From contig JAQCAO010000065.1 of the NCBI GenBank assembly GCA_027731885.1, positions 1 to 7,227 of the forward strand: a DNA stretch of 7,227 nt. The letters run 5' to 3'. Below, in pieces: positions 1 through 6,597 of this stretch; within the stretch, counting starts at the first letter, position 1, and each line of letters opens with the position of its first letter. The notes under the pieces are model-generated. The model searched no databases, had not been told where the DNA came from, and worked only from the letters and a program-made list of their open reading frames with translations. The position numbers and the translations under genes are program-made. The stretch comes from Actinomycetota bacterium. Its GTDB lineage: Bacteria; Actinomycetota; Actinomycetes; Nanopelagicales; Nanopelagicaceae.

Positions 1-47
1 TATAAGCAGAAATTGAAATTACACCGAGAATTCTCCGCGGTATCTCA

Positions 48-76
48 TAGACGTAAGACCAGGTTTTACATATCAT
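48..76 (+). promoter_or_regulatory. Candidate sigma70-type promoter of the ABC importer operon
   Basis: A -35-like hexamer TAGACG (48-53, 4 of 6 to TTGACA) is followed after 17 bases by TATCAT (71-76, 5 of 6 to TATAAT). A start near base 83 would give a leader of about 53 nt before the permease ATG. Spacing is ideal but the -35 is weak, and the region could instead be transcribed from further upstream if a binding-protein gene precedes it. Confidence 0.35.
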
Positions 77-88
77 TTAACTAACCGC

Positions 89-104
89 CCAATCTCAAGA
101 TTGG
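89..104. promoter_or_regulatory. Perfect inverted repeat in the importer leader (operator or mRNA hairpin)
   Basis: CCAATCT-CA-AGATTGG is a perfect 7-bp inverted repeat with a 2-base centre (or a 6-bp stem with a 4-nt loop in RNA). It lies just downstream of the candidate promoter and 31 bases before the first permease ATG. No T-run follows, so it is not a standard terminator. It could be a repressor operator, or a stem-loop separating an upstream binding-protein gene from the permease genes on one mRNA. Confidence 0.45.
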
Positions 105-135
105 CCAACTGTGACAAGGACTGGAAACGTTAACA

Positions 136-1155
136 ATGGCCTCATCAACGATAGATCCAGGAAAACCGGATCAGGAAATTTCAGCCGAGCAGAAAGTTCC
201 TGATAAGAATCGGATTGCGCTGCGTCGCACGCTAATTGGTAGATTTGTCCGATCGCTAGTAGTTGCATTCTGGGTAATGTTTATCGCCTTCTCGCTGCTT
301 CGCTTTAGCCCAGGAGATCCCATCCGTTTGGCGTTAGGAACAGATGCAACTGAAGAAGCGGTAATTGAGATGAAGGCGAAATATGGGCTAGATCAACCAT
401 TCTTTGTCCAGTTTTTTGATTACTTCACCGGAGTCTTCAGCGGTGATCTTGGTACCTCATTCTTCTCCGGACGTGAAGTTACTGAAGTGGTCGCGATGCA
501 CCTTCCAGTTACGCTGATGATCATCGTGCTTTCCATGGGAGCTGCGGTAATTATTTCAATTCCAATCGCACTTGCTGTAGCGCTAAGTCGCCGCGCTTCT
601 TTGACCTATTTTTTCCGTACCTCAACTTCGATTTCGCTGGCAATACCGGGCTTCTTCCTGGCCCTCCTTGGGCTATTGTTATTTGGCACAGTAGTAACTT
701 GGGTTCCGGCAGCTGGATATGAGGGAAATTTTCCAAGTAATTTAAAGTATCTCTGGCTGCCCGCTTTAGTTAACTGCTTTGCACTAGTTCCAATTCTCGC
801 GCGCGTTCTGCATAGCTCTTTGATGGATACCCTCGATGAAGAATTTGTGGAAACTGGGGTTATTCGTGGGGTAGGAAAGTTAAAGTTTTATTGGTCTTAT
901 ATGCTTCGCCCATCACTTGCCCCAACAGTTGTTTTGGTTAGCTACATGGTCGGCATCATGATCGGTGGAACCGTGGTTATGGAGATGATCTTCTCGCTGC
1001 CAGGCATCGGCAGGGAGTTGATTGAGGCGGTGAGTACCCGTGATTACGCCATCGTTCAAGGAATCGTCATGATCTTCGGATTTATCGTGGTCTTCACCAG
1101 CTTTGTTGGAGATCTGCTCGGTTACTTACTTGATCGAAGGGTGACACTTTCGTGA
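136..1155 (+). CDS. Opp/Dpp-family ABC transporter permease (DppB/OppB-like)
   Basis: One of two membrane subunits forming the translocation channel of a peptide/nickel/opine-type importer in the cytoplasmic membrane. The 339 residues show about six hydrophobic segments (roughly 38-57, 123-147, 165-188, 205-225, 262-284, 308-330). Family landmarks are PGDP at 59-62, YGLDQP around 83-88, GDLGTS at 103-108, the cytoplasmic EAA-type coupling loop starting at EEFVETG (235-241), and FSLPGIG at 286-292. The first 35 or so residues are hydrophilic and longer than in many homologues. The ATG has only a weak upstream ribosome site (GGA about 10 bases away), so the exact start is less secure than the identity. 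Its stop overlaps the next gene's GTG by 4 bases, indicating translational coupling. Substrate is not predictable: this family also carries oligosaccharides, opines and metals. Confidence 0.93.
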   Translation: MASSTIDPGKPDQEISAEQKVPDKNRIALRRTLIGRFVRSLVVAFWVMFIAFSLLRFSPGDPIRLALGTDATEEAVIEMKAKYGLDQPFFVQFFDYFTGVFSGDLGTSFFSGREVTEVVAMHLPVTLMIIVLSMGAAVIISIPIALAVALSRRASLTYFFRTSTSISLAIPGFFLALLGLLLFGTVVTWVPAAGYEGNFPSNLKYLWLPALVNCFALVPILARVLHSSLMDTLDEEFVETGVIRGVGKLKFYWSYMLRPSLAPTVVLVSYMVGIMIGGTVVMEMIFSLPGIGRELIEAVSTRDYAIVQGIVMIFGFIVVFTSFVGDLLGYLLDRRVTLS

Positions 1156-1988
1156 GTAAAAAAGTGAAAACACCGAGACCAGATGGAACTCTCGGAATCT
1201 TAATCGGTGCCGGAATGATGGGCGCTCTTTTACTTGCCGGACTGCTGATTCCTTGGTTCGGTAAGTACGATGCTAATGAGATTAGCGCTGATCAAATCTT
1301 GCCACCGAGCCGTGAGCATTTCTTCGGTACAGATATGTTAGGGCGCGATATCTTTGCCCGCGTCTTTGATGCGGTATTTGTCGATATCGGCACAGCTTTT
1401 GCCGGGGTATTGATCCCGCTAGCCGTCGGAACAATTATCGGAACCTTGCTCGGCATCTCACGCAATCGCAAAGTCAATTCATTTATTGGTTCATTGATCG
1501 ATGGCATCAACGCCTTCCCATTCTTGATCTTCGTTATCGCACTCGTAGCCTTCCTTGGCGCAGGTCTGGGAAGCATCATCATCGCGCTATCTCTCGTCAA
1601 CTGGGCGCGGTATGCACGTATTGCTCGGACGAGAGCAGTTGTTGTTAACCAACAAGGCTATGTAGAAGCGGCTAGAACGCTTGGTTATAAACCTTCTCGA
1701 ATTCTCTTCCGCCACATAATTCCAAATGTTTCCTCAGAAACGCGCGCATATGCGCTAAGTGATTTTATTATTGTGATCATCGCGGTAGCGGCGCTATCGT
1801 TCCTCGGCCTCGGTGTTAATCCACCACAAGCTGAATGGGGTGCAATGATTAAAGATGGCGCAAATATCATCACTCTTGCTTGGTGGACTGCAGTATTTCC
1901 AGGCTTAGCAATTTGTTGGGCGGGAATTTCGGTAGCGGTCTTCTCTGAAGGTCTAACCAAGAGAATCGGCGAGGGAAATCAGCGATGA
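1152..1988 (+). CDS. Opp/Dpp-family ABC transporter permease (DppC/OppC-like)
   Basis: Second membrane subunit of the importer, expected to pair with the upstream permease. The 278-residue protein has an N-terminal membrane segment (about 14-35), the DppC-type motif FGTDMLGRD at 58-66, and further hydrophobic stretches. The EAA coupling loop is at about 169-190 (YVEAARTLGY, with EAA at 172-174). The C-terminal LSFLGLGVNPPQAEWG segment is typical of the family. It starts at GTG inside the stop region of the first permease (GTGA overlap) and ends in an ATGA overlap with the next ATPase gene, so the four genes are almost certainly one transcript. Length is near the usual 280-300. No defect is seen. 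Confidence 0.93.
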   Translation: MSKKVKTPRPDGTLGILIGAGMMGALLLAGLLIPWFGKYDANEISADQILPPSREHFFGTDMLGRDIFARVFDAVFVDIGTAFAGVLIPLAVGTIIGTLLGISRNRKVNSFIGSLIDGINAFPFLIFVIALVAFLGAGLGSIIIALSLVNWARYARIARTRAVVVNQQGYVEAARTLGYKPSRILFRHIIPNVSSETRAYALSDFIIVIIAVAALSFLGLGVNPPQAEWGAMIKDGANIITLAWWTAVFPGLAICWAGISVAVFSEGLTKRIGEGNQR

Positions 1989-2971
1989 GTTCCGATGTAA
2001 AACTCCTTGATATAAATCATGTAGCCATTGGTATCGAACGTCGTAAGCGTGAAACTCTTGTGCTAGTACGCGAAGCCAACTTCGATGTGAATTACGGCGA
2101 AATGGTCGGCATCGTCGGTGAATCTGGCTCTGGAAAGACCATGATCTGTCGCTCAATAATCGGAACGCTGCAACGTCGTGGCGCTGTTGTAATTGGCGGA
2201 GAAGTTCTCTTTGAAGGTCTTGACCTAAGATCTATAAATGAAGCGAAATGGAAGACTCTTCGTGGAAAAGTTATCGGCTATGTTCCACAGAGCGCCTTGG
2301 CTGGACCAAACCCGGTCTTAACGATCGAGAAGCAGCTAGCCGAAGCGCTTTCGCAAGTTGAAGGCACTGGTTCTATGAAGGTTCGGTCGAAGGAACTCCT
2401 TGATCTCGTAAAAATTCGCCGCGTAGATACTGTGATGAAGCAGTATCCATATCAACTTTCAGGTGGAATGAGACAGCGCGTAATGATCGCTTGCGCCATT
2501 GCTAGCAAGCCAAAGTTGCTCATCGCCGATGAGCCAACCACTGGTCTTGATGTGACGGTGCAATCTCAGATCATGGAACTCCTACGTGAAATTCGCCGCG
2601 ATCTTGGCACTGCAATTATCTTGATCTCACATGACCTAGCTCTTGTTGATGAAGTCTGTGACAAGATCGTTGTGATGCATGCTGGCGCAACGGTTGAAGT
2701 CGGACCCACTGCGAGCATGGCAAAGCCGCGCCACCCTTATACAGTTGCGCTCAACTCATCTCGTATCGATGTGGCAAAGCCTGGCGGCGAACTCTTGACC
2801 ATCAAGGGAAATCCACCATCAGTTGGTCAATGGAATCCAGGTTGTCGCTTTGCTGAGCGTTGCGATTTTGTTCAACCAGATTGTCTCGTGGGCGATCACC
2901 CAGCGTTATCCGGTAAAAAAGGTGAACACCAAAGTGCGTGTCTGCACGCCGATAAGATTGGAAAAATCTGA
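1985..2971 (+). CDS. Opp/Dpp-family ABC transporter ATPase (DppD/OppD-like)
   Basis: Cytoplasmic nucleotide-binding subunit that powers import. In order: Walker A GESGSGKT (45-52), Q-loop Gln102, signature LSGGMRQR (158-165), Walker B LLIADEPTT (178-186) with catalytic Glu183, and switch His216. All catalytic residues are present. The C-terminal oligopeptide-type extension (about 245-328) begins PRHPYT and contains four cysteines, Cys287, Cys293, Cys300 and Cys319, in the GCRFAERC...C...C arrangement of the family. In related DppD/OppD proteins this tail can hold an iron-sulfur cluster; here that is inferred from the cysteine pattern. The ATG overlaps the preceding stop (ATGA), with a GAGGGA ribosome site about 9 bases upstream. 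Length 328 is normal. Confidence 0.95.
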   Translation: MSSDVKLLDINHVAIGIERRKRETLVLVREANFDVNYGEMVGIVGESGSGKTMICRSIIGTLQRRGAVVIGGEVLFEGLDLRSINEAKWKTLRGKVIGYVPQSALAGPNPVLTIEKQLAEALSQVEGTGSMKVRSKELLDLVKIRRVDTVMKQYPYQLSGGMRQRVMIACAIASKPKLLIADEPTTGLDVTVQSQIMELLREIRRDLGTAIILISHDLALVDEVCDKIVVMHAGATVEVGPTASMAKPRHPYTVALNSSRIDVAKPGGELLTIKGNPPSVGQWNPGCRFAERCDFVQPDCLVGDHPALSGKKGEHQSACLHADKIGKI

Positions 2972-3774
2972 TGAGCAAGCGCGATGTTTTGATGGAAGTA
3001 GAAAATATCAGCGTCACCTTCGGCTCTGGTTCAAGCGCAGTTGAAGCGGTCAAGAAGTGTTCTTTAACTGTGCACGAAGGTGAGCCAATCGGCATAGTAG
3101 GTGAATCTGGTTCTGGAAAATCAACGCTCGCCCGAGTTATGGCGGGCTTGCAACCGCCGTCAGCTGGTGAAATCCGCTTCCGCGGCGATAATGTCTTTAA
3201 AGGTAATAAATCATTCCAAAGTGGAAATAGAAACCAAGTGCAGATGGTCTTTCAGGATCCCTATGGAAGTCTTAATCCTCAGTTAACTGGACTCTCAGCG
3301 GTCGCAGAAGCGGTTCGAATTCATACCAAAGTTGGTAAAGATGAGGCAGAACTGAAGGCGCTTGAGTTATTGGAGCGTATGGGTATCGGAAAACTTGATG
3401 CTCTAAAGCGTCCCCGCCAATTATCTGGTGGTCAGCGACAGCGAGTCAGTGTGGCGCGCGCGCTTTCTGCTAGCCCTTCAGTTCTACTTGCAGATGAACC
3501 AACTTCTGCAATTGATCAGAGCGCACAAGCGCAACTTCTAAAACTCTTCTTAGGACTTCTCAACGATGGTCTTGCTATTGTCTTGGTCTCCCACGACCTT
3601 GGCGTTATCCGCTACTTAACTAAGCGCGTCTATGTTATGAAAGATGGCGTCTTTGTTGAATCAGGTGATACCGAAACCGTCTTTAACGATCCGCAAGAGG
3701 ATTACACCAAGATGCTTCTCGCATCGATTCCTGGTGAGCTAGGAAAAGCGGCAAGATCTAAGTTAAAGCGATAA
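2971..3774 (+). CDS. Opp/Dpp-family ABC transporter ATPase (DppF/OppF-like), short C-terminus
   Basis: Second ATPase of the importer, expected to form a heterodimer with the preceding one. Walker A GESGSGKS (44-51), Q-loop FQDPYGSLNP (Gln95), signature LSGGQRQR (151-158), Walker B VLLADEPTS (171-179, catalytic Glu176) and switch His208 are intact. At 267 residues it is shorter than many OppF/DppF proteins: it ends soon after YTKMLLASIP (about 245-254) and lacks the cysteine-rich extension seen in its partner. The ATG shares one base with the previous stop (TGATG), consistent with termination-reinitiation. It is the last gene of the rightward operon, and its stop lies 18 bp from the stop of the convergent SDR gene. 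Confidence 0.94.
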   Translation: MSKRDVLMEVENISVTFGSGSSAVEAVKKCSLTVHEGEPIGIVGESGSGKSTLARVMAGLQPPSAGEIRFRGDNVFKGNKSFQSGNRNQVQMVFQDPYGSLNPQLTGLSAVAEAVRIHTKVGKDEAELKALELLERMGIGKLDALKRPRQLSGGQRQRVSVARALSASPSVLLADEPTSAIDQSAQAQLLKLFLGLLNDGLAIVLVSHDLGVIRYLTKRVYVMKDGVFVESGDTETVFNDPQEDYTKMLLASIPGELGKAARSKLKR

Positions 3775-3795
3775 CTTTAAAGGTTTAAGTCTTTA
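3774..3795. terminator. Possible weak bidirectional terminator between convergent operons
   Basis: Only 18 bases (3775-3792) separate the two stop codons. They contain AT-rich inverted repeats (ACTTTAAA opposing TTTAAGT, and TAAAG opposing CTTTA) that could form an imperfect hairpin on either strand. The stem is weak and no long T-run follows, so this is a tentative call resting mainly on position. Confidence 0.2.
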
Positions 3796-4554
3796 TATTC
3801 TGACGTCGACCGTTGTTCCACCATCGACAACGAGGGTCTGTCCGGTGATGAATGATGCTTCACTCGATGCTAGAAAATAAATCGCTGCTGCTTGTTCACT
3901 CATCTTTCCCAGGCGCCTAAGTGGAATTGCTGCTACTAACTTATCTGGAGTGGTTAGGCCCCTATCCTGAAGATCCTGCCACCAACGGCTCTCGGTAAAA
4001 CCTGGCGCGACTGCATTAATTCTTATTCCATCGCTGGCCCATTCAACTGCAAGGGTTCTAGTCAGGGCTTCGATACCCGCCTTAGAAACACTATAAGAAG
4101 CGCGCATTGGAAGACCTACTCGGGCGACGATCGATGAGACCGAGACGATTGCTCCAGCAGGAGATTTCTTAAGGTGGGGATAGGCGATTTGAGATGCTTT
4201 AAAGGCGCCATCTAAGTGGACAGAAGTGATCTGATCCCAATCGCTATCGCTATAGGTATCAGTTGCGCCTTGGCGAAAATTTCCTGCATTATTTACAAGT
4301 ACATCAAGGCGACCAAATTTAGCAATGATCTTTGCAACCCCTGCTTCTATATCCTGCCGCGAGGTTACATCAACTTTAAGGCCGATACTTCTATCGCCTT
4401 GGCTATCTAACTGCTTAAGCGCAGAAGCAATATCTTCATCGCTGAGGTCAGAGATTGCCACGTTGTAGCCATTGGCGAAGAACTTTTGCGCAGTTGCAAA
4501 GCCGATACCGTGGGCGCTACCGGTAATGAGTACAACGGGGGCTTGACTACTCAT
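3793..4554 (-). CDS. Short-chain dehydrogenase/reductase (classical SDR), last gene of the leftward operon
   Basis: Predicted NAD(P)-dependent oxidoreductase of the classical SDR family, 253 residues, the usual size. Rossmann motif TGSAHGIG is at 11-18; Asp36 at the end of strand 2 suggests preference for NAD over NADP. Asp62 (VDV), NNAG (88-91), Ser141, Tyr154 and Lys158 (YSVSK) form the binding and catalytic set. The usual Asn of the catalytic tetrad is His113 (VHLDGAF). The C-terminal ITGQTLVVDGG is typical. A clear ribosome site (GAGGA, 6 bases before the ATG) supports the start. It follows the enolase-superfamily gene by 42 bases on the same strand and is probably cotranscribed. Substrate is unknown; a sugar, sugar acid or 2-keto-3-deoxy acid is plausible from context. 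Confidence 0.92.
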   Translation of the reverse strand: MSSQAPVVLITGSAHGIGFATAQKFFANGYNVAISDLSDEDIASALKQLDSQGDRSIGLKVDVTSRQDIEAGVAKIIAKFGRLDVLVNNAGNFRQGATDTYSDSDWDQITSVHLDGAFKASQIAYPHLKKSPAGAIVSVSSIVARVGLPMRASYSVSKAGIEALTRTLAVEWASDGIRINAVAPGFTESRWWQDLQDRGLTTPDKLVAAIPLRRLGKMSEQAAAIYFLASSEASFITGQTLVVDGGTTVDVRI

Positions 4555-4560
4555 TTATAT

Positions 4561-4565
4561 TCCTC
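4561..4565 (-). promoter_or_regulatory. Ribosome binding site of the distal SDR gene
   Basis: On the minus strand GAGGA lies 6 bases before the ATG at 4554. It is the strongest such site within the SDR-enolase-SDR group and fixes this start. Confidence 0.7.
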
Positions 4566-4596
4566 ACAAATTGCTTTGTTAGATTGGTGTGCGTTT

Positions 4597-5739
4597 TTAG
4601 ATTGATGTTATTTGGCTAGTCCAACGCGGTGGTCCGGCTAGCGCATCTGATAGATCAGGTAGATCAGGGACTGCCAATCTAAATCCTTTGCCATCGTGTG
4701 TATGACCAGATAGACGGCGATCTACAATCATTTCAGCTAGTGGATCAACGCTGGCACCTGGTGCGGAGTACTCGACAGAGAATGTTGGCGAATCAATTAT
4801 TGAAGCAACCTGGTGATGGATTGCATCATAGACGTGCCAAGAAATCTCTAGTTTGCTCTTGGCCATGTACTCGTTTAACAAGATCATCCGAGATAAGCCA
4901 CCTTGGCACGTTGTATCAATTCGCAACATATCAAGTGCGCCAGTTTCAATAAATGCTTGTGGATGATAGAGATGAGTCTCGTCATCACCACTTGAAAGTG
5001 GAACATCAAGCAGGCGACGGAATTCAACTAACTCCGCGATACTTCCTGGGATAAATGGATCTTCGACCCAAGCAAGATCTAAGCCCTTAACAACTTCATA
5101 AGCCTCTTTTGCTGTCCGACAAGACCAAGCGAGATCGGTTGAGACGGGGCAGAGTCCAGTTGCCAGCGCAGCTTCGAGCCGTTCACGAGTCATTTTTGGA
5201 TTTGCGCCGACCGGTAACTTCACGCCTAGAGCGCCAGCAGCAACTGCAGCTTCCACTTCCCACGCGATCTCTTCTGGTCCGCGTGATGGTGGATAACCAA
5301 CAACAGCCCACTTTGGATGTTCTTTATCTTTCTTTCCGAAGCTTTCTACGACAGTTACGCCTTTATGGCGCGCAACTGCATCATGCGCGGCAAGATCAAC
5401 AAGAGAAAGCCCACGAAGTGATGCACCGGATGAGAGCGGCGCGCTCATACGTCGCATAATGGCATCAAAGGTATTGATTGGATCGCCATCAAAGATCTCT
5501 TTATATGGCTCTGCAATCAGGGTATTTACTATGTCTGCAACGGGTGTGCTGCGATCTAGTCCGAAGGCTTGCCCTTTACTTCCATCTGCAAGTTCCACAG
5601 TGATAACAGCAAATCCGCGAGAACGGATTACATATTGGCCAAGGACGACTGGTTCGGGAAGATTTAAAGTAATTCGGCGAGCTGAAACGCTCTTAACCTT
5701 TGGGATTGCGCCTTTTCCAAGCGTGAGCGCGTCAATCAC
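4597..5739 (-). CDS. Enolase-superfamily enzyme (mandelate racemase/muconate lactonizing-like), probable acid-sugar dehydratase
   Basis: Enolase-superfamily proteins abstract the proton alpha to a carboxylate using Mg2+; many in operons like this dehydrate sugar acids. From GTG 5739 the protein has 380 residues, with an N-terminal capping domain then a barrel. Barrel landmarks: VKLPVG (Lys174), VSTDLAW (Asp202), WVEDP (Glu226), SSGDDE (Asp252/Asp253/Glu254), RIDTTCQGG (Asp275) and SWHVYD (His302). The Asp275-His302 pair matches the general-base dyad of the mandelate racemase group. The usual KxK is K-L-P, and the first and third metal-ligand positions are altered, so substrate and reaction are open. 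Frame stays open to GTG 5772 (391 residues, 41-base overlap with the upstream SDR); GTG 5739 is preferred because it gives an 8-base overlap and still leaves a leader before the first predicted strand. Confidence 0.88.
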   Translation of the reverse strand: MIDALTLGKGAIPKVKSVSARRITLNLPEPVVLGQYVIRSRGFAVITVELADGSKGQAFGLDRSTPVADIVNTLIAEPYKEIFDGDPINTFDAIMRRMSAPLSSGASLRGLSLVDLAAHDAVARHKGVTVVESFGKKDKEHPKWAVVGYPPSRGPEEIAWEVEAAVAAGALGVKLPVGANPKMTRERLEAALATGLCPVSTDLAWSCRTAKEAYEVVKGLDLAWVEDPFIPGSIAELVEFRRLLDVPLSSGDDETHLYHPQAFIETGALDMLRIDTTCQGGLSRMILLNEYMAKSKLEISWHVYDAIHHQVASIIDSPTFSVEYSAPGASVDPLAEMIVDRRLSGHTHDGKGFRLAVPDLPDLSDALAGPPRWTSQITSI

Positions 5740-6514
5740 GGTTCCACGGAATTCTGCGAGGAGTAAATCCACCGTCGATTGTTAACATCTCACCAGTGAT
5801 ATAACTTGCATCGTTAGATAAGAGGAACTTAACACCGGCGGCAATTTCTTCTGCTTCACCAAAACGTTCCATAGCGTGCATAGTTCTGATTGATGGATCT
5901 ACTCTGCCTGACTTAAGACCTTCTTCAAGGAGCGGGGTATTGATATAGCCAGGTACAACTGCATTTACGCGGATGCCGAATTCAGCCCACTCAACAGAGA
6001 GGGTGCGAGTGATCGAATCGATTCCAGCCTTTGCTGCAGCGTATGAAACTCTGCGTGGCCAGCCAAAGATATGCGAAACGGAAGAGAAGTTAACGATTGC
6101 GCCAGGGCGACCGCTCTTTATCCAGAAACGTCCGGCGGCTTGATTAGCGAAGAAAGTACCATCCAGATGGCAAGAGATCATCGCTCTCCACTCTTCGGGA
6201 GTCGTTTCGATACTTGATTTATTTGTGGCATAGCCCGCGGCTGCGATGAGACCAGAGAAACCACCACGCCAAGTGAGGGTGCCAGCAAATGAATCTTGAA
6301 CTGATTGGTAATCAGTGACATCTGTCTTGAAGAACTTAACGCGCTCTTTCCCGAACTCTTGCGCTAATTCGTCAATGCGCCCCTCTTTCATATCTAACAG
6401 CGATGCATGTAGATCCGGCCAATCACGCATTGCGCGTTGCGCACAAGAAAAGCCGAGGCCACTTGTTCCGCCGGTTACTACGATCGTGTCATGTTCGATA
6501 TCTCTGCGTTCCAT
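5732..6514 (-). CDS. Short-chain dehydrogenase/reductase (classical SDR), upstream of the enolase-superfamily gene
   Basis: Predicted NAD-dependent oxidoreductase of 260 residues. TGGTSGLG (14-21) is the nucleotide-binding glycine motif; Asp41 ends strand 2 and Asp65 follows strand 3. The usual NNAG is AAAG (91-94). The tetrad Asn is replaced by His116 (CHLDGTF), while Ser145, Tyr158 and Lys162 (YAAAK) are kept. IRVNAVVPGYINTP and ITGEMLTIDGG are typical. It is clearly different from the second SDR of the operon, so the pair is likely to catalyse two separate oxidation steps rather than being a recent duplication. The ATG has GGAG 4 bases upstream. Its 3' end overlaps the enolase-superfamily gene. 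It may catalyse the first oxidation of a sugar or alcohol, or the oxidation of a keto-deoxy acid; the sequence does not decide. Confidence 0.92.
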   Translation of the reverse strand: MERRDIEHDTIVVTGGTSGLGFSCAQRAMRDWPDLHASLLDMKEGRIDELAQEFGKERVKFFKTDVTDYQSVQDSFAGTLTWRGGFSGLIAAAGYATNKSSIETTPEEWRAMISCHLDGTFFANQAAGRFWIKSGRPGAIVNFSSVSHIFGWPRRVSYAAAKAGIDSITRTLSVEWAEFGIRVNAVVPGYINTPLLEEGLKSGRVDPSIRTMHAMERFGEAEEIAAGVKFLLSNDASYITGEMLTIDGGFTPRRIPWNRD

Positions 6515-6555
6515 TTCTCTCCACTCTTAAATACTTATTTGACGGGTCATACTGA

Positions 6556-6585
6556 TTTATAAGAATTAATCTTGCTAATTTACAA
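6556..6585 (-). promoter_or_regulatory. Candidate promoter for the SDR-enolase-SDR genes
   Basis: Reading the minus strand, TTGTAA (6585-6580, 4 of 6 to TTGACA) is followed after 18 bases by TATAAA (6561-6556, 5 of 6 to TATAAT). Transcription would start near 6549, giving a leader of about 35 nt. The two 14-bp pseudo-palindromes described separately fall on the -35 and spacer, which suits a regulated internal promoter. Confidence 0.4.
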
Positions 6586-6597
6586 GAATTAATCTTG
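6561..6597. repeat. Two direct copies of a 14-bp pseudo-palindrome (operator-like)
   Basis: AAGAATTAATCTTG occurs at 6561-6574 and again, identically, at 6584-6597, 23 bases apart. Each copy is itself nearly palindromic (AAGA...TCTT). The right copy extends to a perfect 7-bp inverted repeat, TACAAGA (6581-6587) with TCTTGTA (6593-6599) around ATTAA, and covers the Rid gene's stop codon. The pair coincides with the candidate promoter, and the spacing is close to two DNA turns, which favours paired binding of a regulator. On RNA the right copy could also be a 3' hairpin for the Rid transcript. Confidence 0.6.

Noticed and set aside
26..35. Ten-base perfect palindrome GAGAATTCTC near the left edge
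   Set aside because: No spacer or T-run and no link to a promoter; palindromes of this length can occur by chance and nothing else supports a function.
1..84. Open frame from the window edge to the stop at 82-84, possibly the tail of an upstream binding protein
   Set aside because: The translation is Lys/Arg/His-rich and unlike a binding-protein C-terminus; a stop at 14-16 in another frame is equally possible, so no upstream gene end can be called.
551..736. Minus-strand open frame within the first permease gene
   Set aside because: Antisense shadow of a well-supported membrane protein; no family features and no ribosome site.
1292..2156. Several minus-strand open frames under the second permease and first ATPase genes
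   Set aside because: Their translations are reverse-strand readings of conserved transporter sequence and have no recognisable domain.
4597..5739. Dipeptide epimerase assignment suggested by the neighbouring Dpp-like importer
   Set aside because: Dipeptide epimerases use a Lys pair across the barrel; this protein has Pro at the second Lys of KxK and an Asp-His dyad, which fits the mandelate racemase/dehydratase group.
4698..5785. Plus-strand open frames opposite the enolase-superfamily gene (4698-4952, 5109-5459, 5459-5785)
   Set aside because: The opposite strand encodes a coherent enolase-superfamily protein with conserved motifs; these are low-complexity shadows.
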